A stretch of 64,000 bases of DNA from Aselliscus stoliczkanus. Its lineage: Eukaryota; Chordata; Mammalia; Chiroptera; Hipposideridae. The stretch is from NCBI GenBank assembly GCA_033961575.1, contig CM066731.1, positions 84,589,501-84,653,500 of the forward strand. Reading direction: 5' to 3'. Position 1 is the stretch's first letter, and each line of letters begins with the position of its first letter. The notes under the pieces were generated by a model. It was not told where the DNA came from. It worked only from the letters and a program-made list of their open reading frames with translations, and did not search any database. Below are positions 11,064-23,394 of the stretch, in pieces. Both the position numbers and the translations under genes were made by a program.

Positions 11064-12226
11064 TGTTGTGGGAAGCCGACAGCCTCTCAGTGTCTGACAA
11101 GGTCACATTGCCCTGCTCAGCACTGGATATTAGGGGTGCTGCCTTATGGTTGGTCATATAATATCTCCTGCCTCTATGAACCCATGTGCCTTTCCTCCTA
11201 TAGCAGACAATATACTCACTGCATTTGTGACAAGTTCCTGTGGTTCCCTGATGATAGCTGGCTGTGTAAGCCAATGACGGGGTAAGATTTCCTAAAAAGG
11301 AAACTCCCTAAGACAGGCTACAGTCCGAGGGGACCCTTGAACTGAGATATTGGGGACTCAAGCCCCTTGGAAACTGAGGCACAGACCTCTGAAACTTAGG
11401 CCAAAAAGAAGCCTGCCTGTGAGAGGCTGATGCACTTGCCTAAAGGCCCTGCTGTGAAAAGTCTCCTCAGAGGCCAAAGGTCTCTAGGCCATGAGAGTTC
11501 CAGGCAGCTTGCTGACCATAGGGTATGTTAACAGCCTTGTGTGAATTCCTTTGCCTAGTGCCTTGTTGCAGCAACAGATACTGAATCTTTGAGAAACAGA
11601 TACAGCCCTCTGTAGGATAATAGGTGTGAGACCCCCTTTGGTTGCTAGGTATTATATTTACATAGGAATAAAACTTTAGATGCTTTTACCCTAAACACAG
11701 TCACTACTAGTCTTTTAGTAATAATTCAAGTATACTCCCTGTGAGTCTAGCTGCTGGAATTTGGGATAATGGCTAGGTAGTCATGGTAACCACTCTTTAG
11801 GAGATATATAGAGATAAGTTTATCCTTAACATAAGATAGTCCTGATAAACATTCTTTGGATGATAGGCAGAGACTGGGTCTGGGTCTCTAAGAGGTTATC
11901 ATAGTGAAAGACAAGATAATCCTTTAATGGAAGAATAAGTCACAGTGCACTCTGGAGAGAGCACTTACAGGGGAGTAAAGACTGTGTAAATCCTGGGAAC
12001 TAGAAACCACCAAGCTTATGTGAAATGCTTTGTGATTGAGGTAATGGTCAAGAGTCCTTATAAAGCGGGACATGTTATTACATTAAATGTGACACTCCTG
12101 CGAAATTCTTTAGGGTGTCTCCGCTTTCTTTTTTTCTTTCTCTCTCTCTTCTCTTTTTTCCTCGCGGACTCCGTCCCACCGGAGGGAATCCCTGGTCCTC
12201 GCGGGGGCCACCCCTCCTCCCCTGCA
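11064..12226 (+). mobile_element. Solo endogenous retrovirus LTR
   Basis: The block begins TGTTGTGGGAAGCC and ends CCCCTCCTCCCCTGCA, the TG...CA form of LTRs. It has TATAAA at 12059-12064, an ATTAAA poly(A)-type signal at 12082-12087 and a CpG-containing pyrimidine-rich 3' part (12120-12226) like an R-U5 end. It sits exactly between the SINE's 5' end and the SINE's right-hand target duplication, so it inserted later at that boundary. CTA occurs on both sides (11061-11063 and 12227-12229), compatible with a short decayed duplication. No internal retroviral genes are present. Class II (ERVK-like) origin is a guess. Orientation is from TATA and the end layout. Confidence 0.68.
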
Positions 12227-12329
12227 CTATGTGAGTGGCTTTTGACCGCATTTGATTAATTTTAGATATCTATTAAATCTGTGAATTTTAATTATTCATA
12301 ACTTTTTGTAATTTCCCTATTATTTAAAC

Positions 12330-12745
12330 TTCTTTCTGTTGCAAGCCAAAAAACAAACAAGCAAATAAAAAACCCAATGTAAACTGTCTTACTAAGCAAA
12401 AGGGGAGTTTATCTGAAAATTCTGGGGGTAAGTTCAGGTCTCAGGACAGTTTATGGTAGAATTCAGTTTCTCTCTCTTCCTCTTCCTGGTATCCATCTTT
12501 AGATAGATTCTCGTTCAGATACCATTTCCCCTTTTGGAGCAAGATGGCCTCAGCCGGTCTTGATTAAATGCTACCAGATTAAGTTACCCTTCCTTAGAAG
12601 TCTCTGTTCAAGGTTCATTACATCTTATTGGCTTTATTGGAGAATATGTCCATCTCTGAATTCATTACATTGGGTTGAAAAAACACTTTGATTGGCTTAA
12701 GCCTACATCACATGCTCCACTCTAGGAATTAAGGGCTGACACAAC
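12330..12745 (-). repeat. Old MaLR-like LTR remnant, low certainty
   Basis: An A-rich (CAAAC)-type start is followed by AAACTGTCTTACTAAGC and phrases such as GGTAAGTTCAGGTCTCAGGA and GCTCCACTCTAGGAATTAAG, resembling decayed antisense MLT1-class sequence. There is no clean end or target duplication. Confidence 0.35.
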
Positions 12746-12807
12746 CTTATCAATGTTCATGGGTGAAAAGTAGAGGAAGTGTAGTTCTCAAAATTCAACA
12801 TTGGGCA

Positions 12808-12862
12808 GCAAAACCACCACTACCATCACCACCATCACCACCACCACCACCACCAACAACAA
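12808..12862. repeat. (CCA)n / (CAACAA)n simple repeat
   Basis: Imperfect ACC/CAC triplets run for about 45 bp, then CAA triplets. The 81-aa plus-strand frame across it, with a proline run, is a translation of this simple repeat and not a gene. Confidence 0.8.
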
Positions 12863-13394
12863 CAGCAACAAAATGTTCACTATACTTTCTTTCTTTATTT
12901 TCCCTATTATTTTTTAATATACTCAGTCCAACAAAGCTCACTAAAGTAAAAATTCAGCAAATAGCAATTGAGGTATATCTGTATAGACAAAGGTTCCGTG
13001 TTTTGTAGGTTCCTCTCTCCTCTCCAACTACCCCAGTCCCCAACAATAAATCTCATTGGATGAATGAAATTCACTACATACATTCATTTCATTGCACAGA
13101 AACTTTATATTTTGTCTTGGGAGCTCTGTGAATCCCAGTGCCAAATGAACAATCTTCTATTTTCTTTGTGAAGTGATCATTTTTGTGTGACTGTGCTGCC
13201 AACAAAGACAAAGGTGCAGAATATTGTTATAATTTCATGTCTGTTTCTCAGATAGTTCATTGACCTACAGCTTTCAGTAGTTTATGGAAAATATCATCTT
13301 TCTCTTCTCCCTGGTTTCCCTGACTCCAATGAACCATTGATATATTATGGTCAACTTTTAAGTATGTATTGCTAATTATGGTGATACTAATGTT
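12863..13394. other. Unique sequence
   Basis: No gene or repeat family recognised. Confidence 0.5.
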
Positions 13395-13575
13395 AAAACA
13401 CATGTGTGCAACACTATGCGCTTTACTGAGTGCTTTCTCACCTGTTATTTTATTTAAGCCTCATAAAAATTCTGGGAGGCAAGTATTTTCAATTAGAAAT
13501 TGAGGCCAAAGAACCTGTAAGAAGTTATATAAGGACTGAGAGGTTTAGGTTGTCTGACTTTACATTTAATGTTCT
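13395..13575 (+). repeat. L2/MIR-type ancient repeat
   Basis: The series GCGCTTTACTGAGTGC, TTATTTTATTTAAGCCTC and AATTAGAAATTGAGGCC follows the L2/MIR pattern (frequency of TTTA, CCTCA, then GAAATTGAGG). It is diverged. The 67-aa frame at 13430-13633 overlaps it and is not a gene. Confidence 0.55.
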
Positions 13576-14530
13576 TTCCACTATCACTATTCTATGGTTT
13601 AAAAAAAGCAATCAGCTCTGCCAGAGGCCTTAAAGAAAAGAAATGGATGCTTATATACATTTGAAAAAAATCATAAGTAGAATAGGAAAAATTATCTCCC
13701 CCAATCCTCAATAAAACAAATTTTGTCTTTGAAGTGAATTTCATTTGATCCACTTATATCTTCAGAGTAGGGAGAATTAATAGAACCACTTAATTCAAAA
13801 AATGCAGGACACAGATATAGTTATATTTTATAAGTTTGAAAGGGTTATGTGAGGGTTCTAAATCAATTATTATATGTGCTCTGATTTTTATATTCACCAT
13901 TAATGTACTGTTAGAACAGATTGTAGTTTAGGAATTTTGCCATATATTAGAAATCATAGGCTCTATAATTATTATATAACTCATCTTGAAAGATTGCAAT
14001 GCTAGGCAATATATTATCACAACCATATATAACCTAGTCTTGGTTCACTAGACCAAGACCAGCAAATTATTTTCAATACCATTCCTTTGCCTGTGAATGT
14101 AAATGTTTCATTTTCTTATTTCTAAGTAATCTGTGGAATTGAGATACTTAAGTGCTATTGTATATGTAAGACCATCAAATCCTCTTTATTCCAAAGATTA
14201 TTTATTTTTTTCTGGTAAATTGCTGTAAATAACTACTAATTCCTAATTTAATTATAGCATCATTCATTGGGAAATGACTTTGCATAACACTAAGTTATTC
14301 CAAACTTATAATAAAATTGTTCTTAGGCTTCTTGCATAAATAAACCTAGAGGATAATTTCCCCAATGAATTGCTTTCTTCTTTTCTAAGCAGTGTTTGCT
14401 GATAATTAGTATTTCAGGACCCTAAATACAGATATATGGTGACAAATGTGAAGAGTGAGGGTATTGTGTCATATTAGTTTCACTGAATAGAAGAGGACCC
14501 AGACGAAACCAAGAAAGATTTCTTTATTTC
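13576..14530. other. AT-rich unique sequence
   Basis: No gene, RNA or repeat family recognised. Confidence 0.55.
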
Positions 14531-14571
14531 TTGTGAAAAACAAATTCAAAGGGATCAATGTAATTCCAAAT

Positions 14572-14814
14572 CTACTTCAGCATACCCTGAGCAAGTGAGC
14601 CAGCAGCTGCTGCTGTGTTGTAGCCCATCATATTCACATAGTTGCGACACCCATTTACAGAAAAAGAAACCAGGACACTAGTCAGTAATAAGATGTGAAG
14701 TAAGAATATTAATGACATCTTTATATCTTTTTCTTTTGTGACCCAGATAGCCCTTAACCTAAACAACATCCTGGGCCTATTTGATTCCTGTGTTACCTGA
14801 CAATGAAGGGCCAA
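14572..14814 (-). other. Unrecognised 80-codon open frame with signal-peptide-like segment
   Basis: I do not recognise this frame. An internal ATG at residue 33, with A at -3 in the context AAGATG, begins a run M-S-L-I-F-L-L-H-I-L-L-L-T-S-V-L-V-S-F. It then reads S-V-N-G-C, and a short polar tail with four alanines follows, ending G-M-L-K-stop. This looks like a signal peptide with a 24-residue remainder. Downstream on the minus strand AATAAA lies at about 14522-14530, roughly 50 bp after the stop. Nothing shows expression, splicing or homology. It may be a processed pseudogene piece, a non-coding exon or chance. Confidence 0.2.
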
Positions 14815-15995
14815 TTATTAGAATTCCTTTATCCCTAGAGAAAGTAGAATTCAGGGAAAAGGCCCTTTCCCTTTCTGAACATATTTACATAGGACAATAA
14901 TGCTTAAATGAACTTGAAATGTAGAAATAAAGGAAAAAATATATATTAGTAAGGAATGACATCAGAGCAGCGTGGGGCCTGGTGCAGTCAACTTCAAGAG
15001 AAAGGAGCAAGCTTCTCCAGGGTAGCCAGTTCCACTGTGCTGACTTCTGTTTTGGGAACTGGGTTTAATTTCTGAAAATTCAAACTCTCAGGGCCCTATC
15101 TGTCTCATTCATATACTTTTCCTGTTTGTTCAGTTTTAGTTATTCATCAGTCTTTTGCATGATTTTATAACTTTTGGAAAGCTTTTGTTCCTCTCCTAAT
15201 TTTACACTTAATGATTTCAGGCTATCATACTAACGTCTCATTATTATTTAAAATTTAGATTTGGAACTCAGAAAACTTAATTGATCATTTCAAATATTCA
15301 CTACATTATATTTACTTCAAAAGAATAGATGAGTCAGCAAATATTTATGTCTCTGTTTCTAAAGACAGAATGTCTTATTTTCTCTCTCTTTATAACTTCT
15401 TTTTCTTTCCTCCTTCCCTTCTTGTCAGAGATATAATTTTTCTTATAAAAGAAGACATCAAAAAAATTTTGCTAGATGAGAAACTGATGTGCTACTAATT
15501 TTCGTTGTTTGAATACATATATCTGTGCAAATATTTTTTTATTGTTAATTATTTTGGGAGTTACATAGCCAATTATGAAAGGTTGATAGTGCATGAGTTT
15601 TGTCAGAACTTTGCACCTTCCAGATATAAATCGGAAGACGGATGGGCTATCCATCAACACTGAAAACAGGGAAACTGATGGGACTTATGATTGACAGATG
15701 GAGGGAATCACAACAAAAACTAAATAAGATATGTTGTCAACATGTATAGAATATGGGTAAGTGATAAACAGACAGGGAGATAAACATCTTTTATCAGGAC
15801 AGAGAGATACAAATGATGTGCAGAGACCACACCTTCCCTTTCCACCCTACAAAGTAGCACTTTCCATAACCTGTCTGCCTTCTGTTTTCCACTCCTGGTC
15901 TGTGGTCTTGCCTCAGTCCATCAGGTTGTTGTCAGGGAGCTAGTCAGAGCTCTCTGTGCATACCTACTCCTGAATGCGCATCCTTATCTGAGGCC
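14815..15995. other. Unique sequence
   Basis: No gene or repeat family that I can support. Short frames at 15472-15660 and 15761-15943 lack any recognisable feature. Confidence 0.5.
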
Positions 15996-15999
15996 AGAA

Positions 16000-16672
16000 A
16001 AAGGTGGGGTCAGCACTGTGGTGTAGCATGAGGAACCTCAGGAAAGCTCCAATAACCTACTTCTTTGCTCCAAATCACATTGAGGTCTCTGGCTAATGCC
16101 TGCATTCACAACTTTATCACATAAGGTTTCCATTGCTTGAGTGACCATGTCCAAAACCCGAACTAAATAGGTCAAGTCTCTGTGAAACCTTTCAATGGCT
16201 CCCATTCACCTGACAAAAAGACCATGGTGTAAAGGGCCCCTTCATTTGGACTCTTGTGTTTTTGTTCCCCCCTACTGTTCTGTCTACAGCCTCCATATCT
16301 TCTAGCCAGAACTGCTAGTCTTATCTGGAGGTGTGTTTTGTTATCTCAAGAATAATTCCCCACACTACTTCCTGGCCTTAGTGGCTGCTGGTAAGCAGCA
16401 ACTCATTCCATGTGATTCCACTCATTCATTACCTCATGCTGAACTTTTTCTGACTCACTCATTGTTTTCAAATGTAGAGCATATGAAAGTTCTTGCTCTT
16501 TCCTCTGTACTTTCAGTTTTTTCATGACCTGCCATTTGTCTACACGGGACAGCCTCATGAGATTCAGAGCAGGGACTGTGCCTGTCTGGTTCACCATCAT
16601 ATTGCTAGTGCTTTGGCACATGGCCTGGGACATAATAAGCTCTCACTAAATTTTGGTTGAATTAATTAACAA
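16000..16672 (+). repeat. L2 LINE 3' region
   Basis: The order of TTTCAATGGCTCCCATTCAC, CATATCTTCTAGCCAGAAC, GCAGGGACTGTGCCTGTCTG and GGCCTGGGACATAATAAGCT, then TAAATTTTGGTTGAATTAAT, matches the 3' part of an L2 element ending in its diagnostic 3' tail. It is much diverged, with no intact coding capacity. The frames at 16333-16633 on both strands are shadows of it. Confidence 0.65.
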
Positions 16673-17821
16673 TGGACAAACATTAAATGCTAGTATGAGG
16701 TGCTATTTGAATTAGTGTACAATTATACTTTTAGTTAATTTAAGTAAAATAATAATATGCAATGTTTTATCTGAAACTATAAATCCCAGAATCACTACAA
16801 TCTAAAAAATACTGGGAAAAGTGGTCTAGGCAAGAGGGTCAGAGGCCTCAGCCTGTGAGGACTTAACACTGTTTTGAGGACTGAATGCATGTGAGGATTA
16901 TGGACATAAGACTGGTACCCATTCCCCATGGTACATAGTTGCTGTTCATTAAATAATTATTAAATGAAGAAAAGAAGAAGTGAACGTATTCCAATATTAG
17001 ACATGAAAAACAATCCTTGTCTTTAGTGATCTTGCATTAATAAGATAGCAGTCACTGTCTGATTGCAGAGTTGTTGATCTTAACACACCTGTTTGTTCCA
17101 GTATTGCAATACAGATGAGGTTTCCCTCATGCTGTAGGGTTAAATTTCAGAGATATTGGTGTCAATCAGTCTGGAGCCTTTTGTTGTTGTTGTTGTTAAC
17201 TATTCTGTCCTATACCTGACCTGATATTGTTTATGCTTCCCACCCCAACTTCCATCAAGTGCACTTTCTCACTTGTTCTCACTTCCTACTTTTCAAACTC
17301 TTGTATGTGGGCAGGTTTCTTACTCCCAAAAGAAAGTTGTTAAAACTTAAGATGGGCTAGAAACTAGGATTTTCTTACATACTGCTGAATTTTATAAGTA
17401 CCTTAAATTTTAAATTCTGGAATGTTTCTCATTTATACTGGCCTGTCCAGACTTTGATGTATCGCCTTGTCATAACTTATACATCTATATCCTCCTAATT
17501 TCAGCTAGTTTTAACCATAATCTATCACGATTCTAATACAACCTCCAGGTCTATATAATGCCCCTACTCTTCCCCTTTTCTAGCTTTCAGTGCACAGATT
17601 TCCTTTCTATAGATTTATGATCTGTAGATGCTCTTGGCCTCAGAACTGATGGAAAAAAAAAGACAGGCTTAGACTTACTGCCATGCCCTCAAGTGCCACC
17701 AAGGCCTTTGACTAGGGTGGATTCCCTTTGAATGCAGAATTATTACTTTCCTGGTGGATTTCTTGCTGGACAAATAGCATGCCTAACTTTGGAACCAGCA
17801 TTTACAAACATATGGACTTAC
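16673..17821. other. Unique sequence
   Basis: No gene or repeat family recognised. A short (TTG)n run sits at about 17180-17197. Confidence 0.5.
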
Positions 17822-17823
17822 TA

Positions 17824-18341
17824 CCGTATTTTGCTGTACATAATGTTCACCCATATTTTTGGCCCAAACTTTCAGGGAAAACAATCTTTTGTTTTAATTT
17901 TTAAATTCAAATTTTTATTTGTTTACATTTAGGTGCTTTTTTTTTTGTATTATAAAGGAATTTTAGCATTTATTTTTTAACATATTATGGTACAAGAAAT
18001 TTTATGTAACAAATAATTACAAAGCACAAAAACAGATACAAGGTACAAGAAATTTTATGTACTAGTTACTAATTTATGATTATTTACATGTCATGGAAGG
18101 CAAAGAACACTTCTTCGTTGCAAGTTCGTCTTCAGTTCAACAAAACCGATGATCGTATTTCCAGGGTATTATTTTGCATATGGATATCATCATTGATTTC
18201 TAGAGTTACACTTTTAACTCATAAACATAAATAAAATAATTAAATATAGATATAGAATTAGTACTACCCATGTATAATGCACATCCTTATTTTTCCTTCA
18301 CAAATTTGGACAAAAAGTGCTCATCATACATGACAAAATGG
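17824..18341. mobile_element. Nonautonomous DNA transposon with ~40-bp terminal inverted repeats
   Basis: The left end CCGTATTTTGCTGTACATAA continues TGTTCACCC...TTTTTGGCCCAAA. The right end, read on the minus strand, is CCATTTTGTCATGTATGATG then AGCACTTTTTGTCCAAA. The two pair over roughly 40 bp with scattered changes. TA flanks both sides (17822-17823 and 18342-18343), as for Tc1/mariner insertions. A second inner motif TATAATGCACATCC near the right end mirrors the left. No transposase frame exists in the 518 bp. Inside, GGTACAAGAAATTTTATGTA is repeated at 17989 and 18042 (period 53). The superfamily is not established. Confidence 0.55.
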
Positions 18342-18343
18342 TA

Positions 18344-18694
18344 TTTCTTTTCAAACAAGAAAGTTTCCCTAAGATGACTCACTGCTTCTGAGAGAGAGGC
18401 TCTGGGATAGAGTTCTGTTAGAAGGATTAGTGTGAGCCCCAGAACCCCTGAAAGGTTGGTCTCTTTGCTTTGTGCCTCTGACTACCATCTTCAAAGCTTT
18501 TTAGTTGTTAACATTTAATAAATAATTCCTGCGTGTCCCATAAGCCAGGTGCTCAGGGGAATAAGACAATCTGTACCTGTGAATCACACACAGAGAGACA
18601 TTCAGGCAACTGTGGAGTTTCAACATAACAAGGTGAGTGTCCAGTGACACAGTTGAGTAGAAGCTGGTATAGAAACACAACAAAGAGCCTTTTT
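18344..18694. other. Unique sequence
   Basis: No gene or repeat recognised. Confidence 0.5.
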
Positions 18695-18893
18695 GTCTAA
18701 CCTAATGATTCTCAAATTTTAGTGTGCATCAGAATCATTCAGAAGGCTGACTAAACACTCAGGGCCCACTCCGCAGCCTGCTGGCTTCAGTAGGTCTGGG
18801 GTTGCACCCAAGAGTTTACATTTCTAACAAATGCACAGGTAATACTCCTGCTGTAGTTATAGGGATCCCACTTTGAGAAACACTGGCCCATAT
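18695..18893 (+). mobile_element. MER5A-type nonautonomous hAT element
   Basis: The near-terminal words ATGATTCTCAAATTTTAGTG and CACTTTGAGAAACACTGG form imperfect inverted ends. Between them lie CATCAGAATCATTCAGAAGG, CAGTAGGTCTGGGGTTGCAC and TTACATTTCTAACAAATGCA, the well-known MER5A order. It is better preserved than the copy at 2421-2581. MER5A spread in early eutherians. Confidence 0.82.
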
Positions 18894-19479
18894 TTAAGGG
18901 TGCTGATACAGGCTGTCTGGAGATGATGTCCAAGCAAGTTAAAATGATAAATGAAACACCAAGGGAGGCAATTTTGACAAAAGAAAGAGCAGGCATAAAG
19001 GCACAGTAGAAGGCACAGGGCATAACAGTGTCTCTGGAGAATACAAAGAGCAGGAGATGAGGCAGGGGACTACATCAATCAGCTGTGGGACTTTTTTTCC
19101 CCTCCAGAATCTAGTGCTGCCATGATTACTGTAAAATTTCAAGTCTGTACAACTTGAAAAGAATCACACAATAGCCAAAAATTGTGGGTAATTCTTTCCT
19201 CCTGGGCTACATTTAGAGACTGGCCTTATTTAATGTGTCTCAGAAAGGTTGAGAGTTTTAAGAATATTTTAAGAAGGCTGGAAAAATTTTAGCATACAAT
19301 GATTATAGGCTACATGAATATGATGTAGAAACTCAATAATATTCTATACAGTGCATGTCAAAAACAGATTTAAAAATGCTTGTTTGGTAGAATTCAAGAG
19401 CATGCTTCCTTGAATATCAATGTCAGCCTACAGCACAATTTTGTGAATATTATTTGCCATTTCCAGTAATACAACCCTC
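18894..19479. other. Unique sequence
   Basis: No gene or repeat recognised. Several short minus-strand frames here have no features. Confidence 0.5.
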
Positions 19480-20574
19480 CTTCCATATAGCCTACAGGTG
19501 GGCACCATTTTTCCTGTGTTGAGAGCTCCCTTGCATGGCCAAATCTGAATCAGTGTTTGCCTGGTGAATTCCCTGGCTCCACCCTGATGACCCCTTAAAA
19601 CCTTGCCCCACCCAACTTGTACGTTGCTGGAGGCACTTACTACTACCTATAGCTAGCCCCACCCCATACACCCCAGGAGGTTCTTCAACAGCAAACACCT
19701 GGCGTCAACTTAAGTGCCACCAGAGGCAATTTTATGGCCAGCAGCCAGCCTTGGCAAGCACTGCAATCTCTCTTGGACAACTCTCAGTGGTCAGCGGCTC
19801 CAGGCAGGCTGCAGCTAGCCTTGGTGTATTCTGAGACATTAATGAGGGGACCCAAACTCAGCACTGGCACCAAACTAGAATCTATATTAACTTGGTGAAC
19901 ACCACTCCCCAACCTTGATGAAGCTGGCCTTGGCGTTCCCTGGGCTTTATGAAGTGCTTCCCCAGGCATGCTGCTTGTGGCAACTATCCTCAGTTCACAG
20001 CATGTTCTCTCCCACATGCTTCTTGGTTCAACCCAGGCAGCAACCTCTGCGGATCACTTTGTAGCTCTTTCCAAGTAGTCTTCAGCCAGTCACAGGCAGC
20101 GAGTGACCTGGACCTGCACCAAAGCCCTCCAGCCACTTCCCTCCCTGCCACCACCATGAAGAGGCCCCAGAACCAATATTCTGGGAGTCCAGCTTCAGTC
20201 CACGGCAGAGTACCACCCAATTAGCCTCATAAGTATAAAATCCAAAGGGTGGCTTCAGTAGCACCAGAGCCCACTGGGACAAATCACGCTCCATGGGGTA
20301 AGCCCACAGGACAGCAGCCTGTAAGCTGTGAATGTGGCCAAACCCCACAGCCAGTCAGGGTGAGGGTCAATCCCACCCACTGATATTCTAACAAAAATCA
20401 AGGCTCAACTATAACATGAGGGCAAACACAATTTACACAATGGACACTCCTGGAGTATCCAGGACAGGTGATCATGGACCACTGGGCACCTGCTACATAA
20501 AGCCACCAGGCCAAGAATGGGAGACATAGCACATCTACCCAATACATAGAAATAAACTCAGAGAGTCAGCCAAA

Positions 20575-21418
20575 GTGAGGAAACAGAAATATGTACCAAA
20601 CAAAGAACATGAGAAGACTCCAGAAAAAGAACTAAATGAAATGGATGTAAGCAACCTAGCAAATACAGTGTTAAAAACAATAGTTGTAAGTATGCTCAAA
20701 GAACATTGTGAGAACTTTCACAATGAGACAGTAAAAATAAAAAAGAATATAAAAACCATAAAAGGAAGCAAAAAAATACAATAACTAAAATGAAGAATGC
20801 ACTAGAAAAAAAATCAACAGATTAGATGAAGCAGAGGATTGAATTATGGATTTAGAAGACAAAGTAGCAGAAAACACCCATTCAGAACAGAACAAAAAAA
20901 ATCTGAAAAAAATTAAAATAGTTTAAAAGATATCTGGGACCACATCAAGCACAACATTCACATCATAGGGGTACCAGAAGGTGAGGAGAGACAGCAAGAG
21001 ATTGAGAACCTAATTAAAGAAATGATGACTGAAAACTTTCCAAACCTGGTGAAGGAAATAGACATACAAGTCTAGGAAACGCAGAGAGTCTCAAACAAGG
21101 TGTACTCAAACAGGTCTACACCAAGGCACATCATAATTAAAATGGCAAAGGTTAAAGGCAAAGAGAGAATCCTAAAAGCAACAAGAGAAAGGAAGATATT
21201 TACTTACATGGGAGTTCCCATAAGGCTGTCAGATGATTTCTCAACAAACATTGCCGGCCAGAAGGAATTGGCAGGAAATATTCAAAGTGATGAAAACGAA
21301 GGACCTACGGCTAAAACTACTCTACCCAGCAAAGTTTTCATTTAAAATTGAAGAAGAGATAAAGAGCTTCCCAGGCAAGAAAAAGCTAAAGGAGTTCATA
21401 AACACCAAACTGTTATAA
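20575..21418 (+). pseudogene. L1 ORF1 (RNA-binding chaperone) remnant
   Basis: L1 ORF1p is a trimeric RNA-binding protein with a coiled coil, an RRM and a C-terminal domain. Frame 20575-20784 gives a charged, helical N-terminal part (from M-R-K-Q-K-Y-V-P-N-K-E). A gap with stops follows. Frames 21100-21345 and 21233-21418 then give RRM and CTD-like words (R-S-T-P-R-H-I-I-I-K-M-A-K and then K-S-F-P-G-K-K-K-L-K-E-F). At least two frame changes and a stop prevent a full product. It precedes ORF2 by about 65 bp. Confidence 0.8.
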
Positions 21419-21657
21419 GAAATGTTGAAAGTACTTCTTTAAAAAGAAGAAGGGAAAAGCAAACATAAATACAAATAATAAAATGGCAATAATGATATAT
21501 CCACCAATAATCACTTTAAATGTAGATGGATTAAATGCTCCCATCAAAAGATGTATGGTGGCTGAATGGATAACAAAACAAGACCCATGCAAATTCTGTC
21601 TACAAGAGACCCACCTCAGATCTAAAGACACACACAGATTGAAAGTAAAGGGATGGA

Positions 21658-21800
21658 GGGCTGGCCGAGTGGCTCAGATGATTAAGAGCTCACTCAAGAG
21701 TGAGAGCTGAGCTCTGAGCAACAGCAGTTTGATGCTCAGCCTGACCTGAGCTGCCAACAAGAGGCAGGATGGCTCAGCTAAAAAAAAAAAAAAAAAAAAA
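21658..21800 (+). repeat. tRNA-derived SINE, mid-length form
   Basis: The element runs from GGGCTGGCCGAGTGGCTCAG to an uninterrupted A-tail of about 24 bp. Flanks AAAGTAAAGGGATGGA (21642-21657) and AAAGTAAGGGGATGGA (21801-21816) form a 16-bp target duplication with one difference. It is inserted in the ORF2 endonuclease of the old L1, so it is younger than that L1. Confidence 0.92.
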
Positions 21801-22739
21801 AAAGTAAGGGGATGGAAAAAGATATTTCATACAAATGGAAACAAAACAAAAGCTGGGGTAGCAAAACTTATATTAGAAAAAAGAGACTTTAAAACAAAGT
21901 CTGTAATAAGACACAAAGAAAGACATTAAATACTGATACAGGAATAAATCCAACGAAAGGATATAACTCTTGTAAACATGTATGAACCCAATATACACCT
22001 AAATATATAAAGCAAATATTGACCAACATAAAGGGAGAGGTCCACAGTAACACAGCACAATGATAGGAAGGGACTGTAACACCCCAGTGACAACAATAGA
22101 CAGATCTAATAGAAAATCAACACAGAAACAATGGTCTTAAATGACATACTATACCATATGGATTTAATTGATATTTTTACAGCACTTTGCCCCAAAGCAG
22201 CAGAATATACATTCTTTTCAAGTGCACATAGAACATTTTCCAAGATAGACCACATGTTGTTAGATCACAGTACAAATCTTAATAAATTTCAGAAGATTGA
22301 AATCATATTAAACATCTTCTCTGACCTCAGTGGTATGAAATTAGAAATCAATTACAAGAAAAATAAAAAAGAGCTAAAAAACACACACATGGAGGTTAAA
22401 TAACATGCTACTAAACAATGAATGGGTCAACAATGAGGTCAAGGAAGAAATCAAAAGATACCTTGAGTAAAAAAAAGATACTTTGAGACAAATGAAAATG
22501 AAATCCAAATCTCTAGGAAACAGTGAAAGCAGTCCTAAGAGGGAAATTCATAGCAACACAGGCCTACCTCAAGAAATAAGATAAATTTCAAATAAACAAT
22601 CTAACCTTACACTTAAATGAGCTAGAAAAAGAATAGCAAATAAAGCCGAAAGTGAGTAGAAGGAAGGAAATAATAAAGATCAGAGCAGAAATAAAAGAAA
22701 CAGAGGCTAAGAAAACAATAAAAAAGGGGATTAAATATA

Positions 22740-22872
22740 TGGTGATGAAAAGAGAACTGACACTGGGTGGTGAACACACAATGTGATATATAAATGATGT
22801 GTCACAGAATTGTACACCTAAAATCTATGTACCTTTGCTAACAATTGTCGCCCCAATAAACTTTAATTAAAA
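22740..22872 (+). mobile_element. L1 3'-end scrap inserted in older L1
   Basis: The stretch from GGTGATGAAAAGAGAACTGA through ACACTGGGTGGTGAACACAC, TTGTACACCTAAAATCTATG and CCCCAATAAACTTTAATTAA ends in an A-run. It is an L1 3' UTR end placed in the middle of ORF2 of the old L1. ATTAA before and after it may be a short target duplication. Only about 130 bp were copied, a normal strong 5' truncation. Confidence 0.7.
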
Positions 22873-23394
22873 AAAAATTAATGAAACCAAAAGCTTGTTA
22901 CTTGAGCAAAATAAAGAAAATTAATAAACTCTAAGCCAGACTCATCAACAAAAAAAGAGAGAGGACCCAAATAAATAAAATCAGAAATGAAAGAGGAGAA
23001 GTGACAACTGATACCACAGAAATACAAAGGATCATAAAAAATTATATGCCAGCAAATTGAGCAATATGGAAGAAATGGATAAATTCCCAGAAACATACAA
23101 CCTTCCAAGACTGAATCAAGATGAAGCAGAAATTCTGAACTGACCAATTACTGGTAACAAAATCAAATCAGTAATAAAAAACTCCCAACAAAAGATGGCT
23201 TCACAAGTGATTTTTACCAGTCATTCGAAGAACAATTAACAATTATCTTCTCAAACTATTGCAAAAATTTCAAGAGGAGGGAAAGCTCTCAAGCTCATCA
23301 TTATCTTGATTCCAAAACCAGACAAAGACTTTACAAAAAAAAAAAAAATTATAGCTGATACCCTTAATGGACATAAATGTAAAATCCTCAACAA

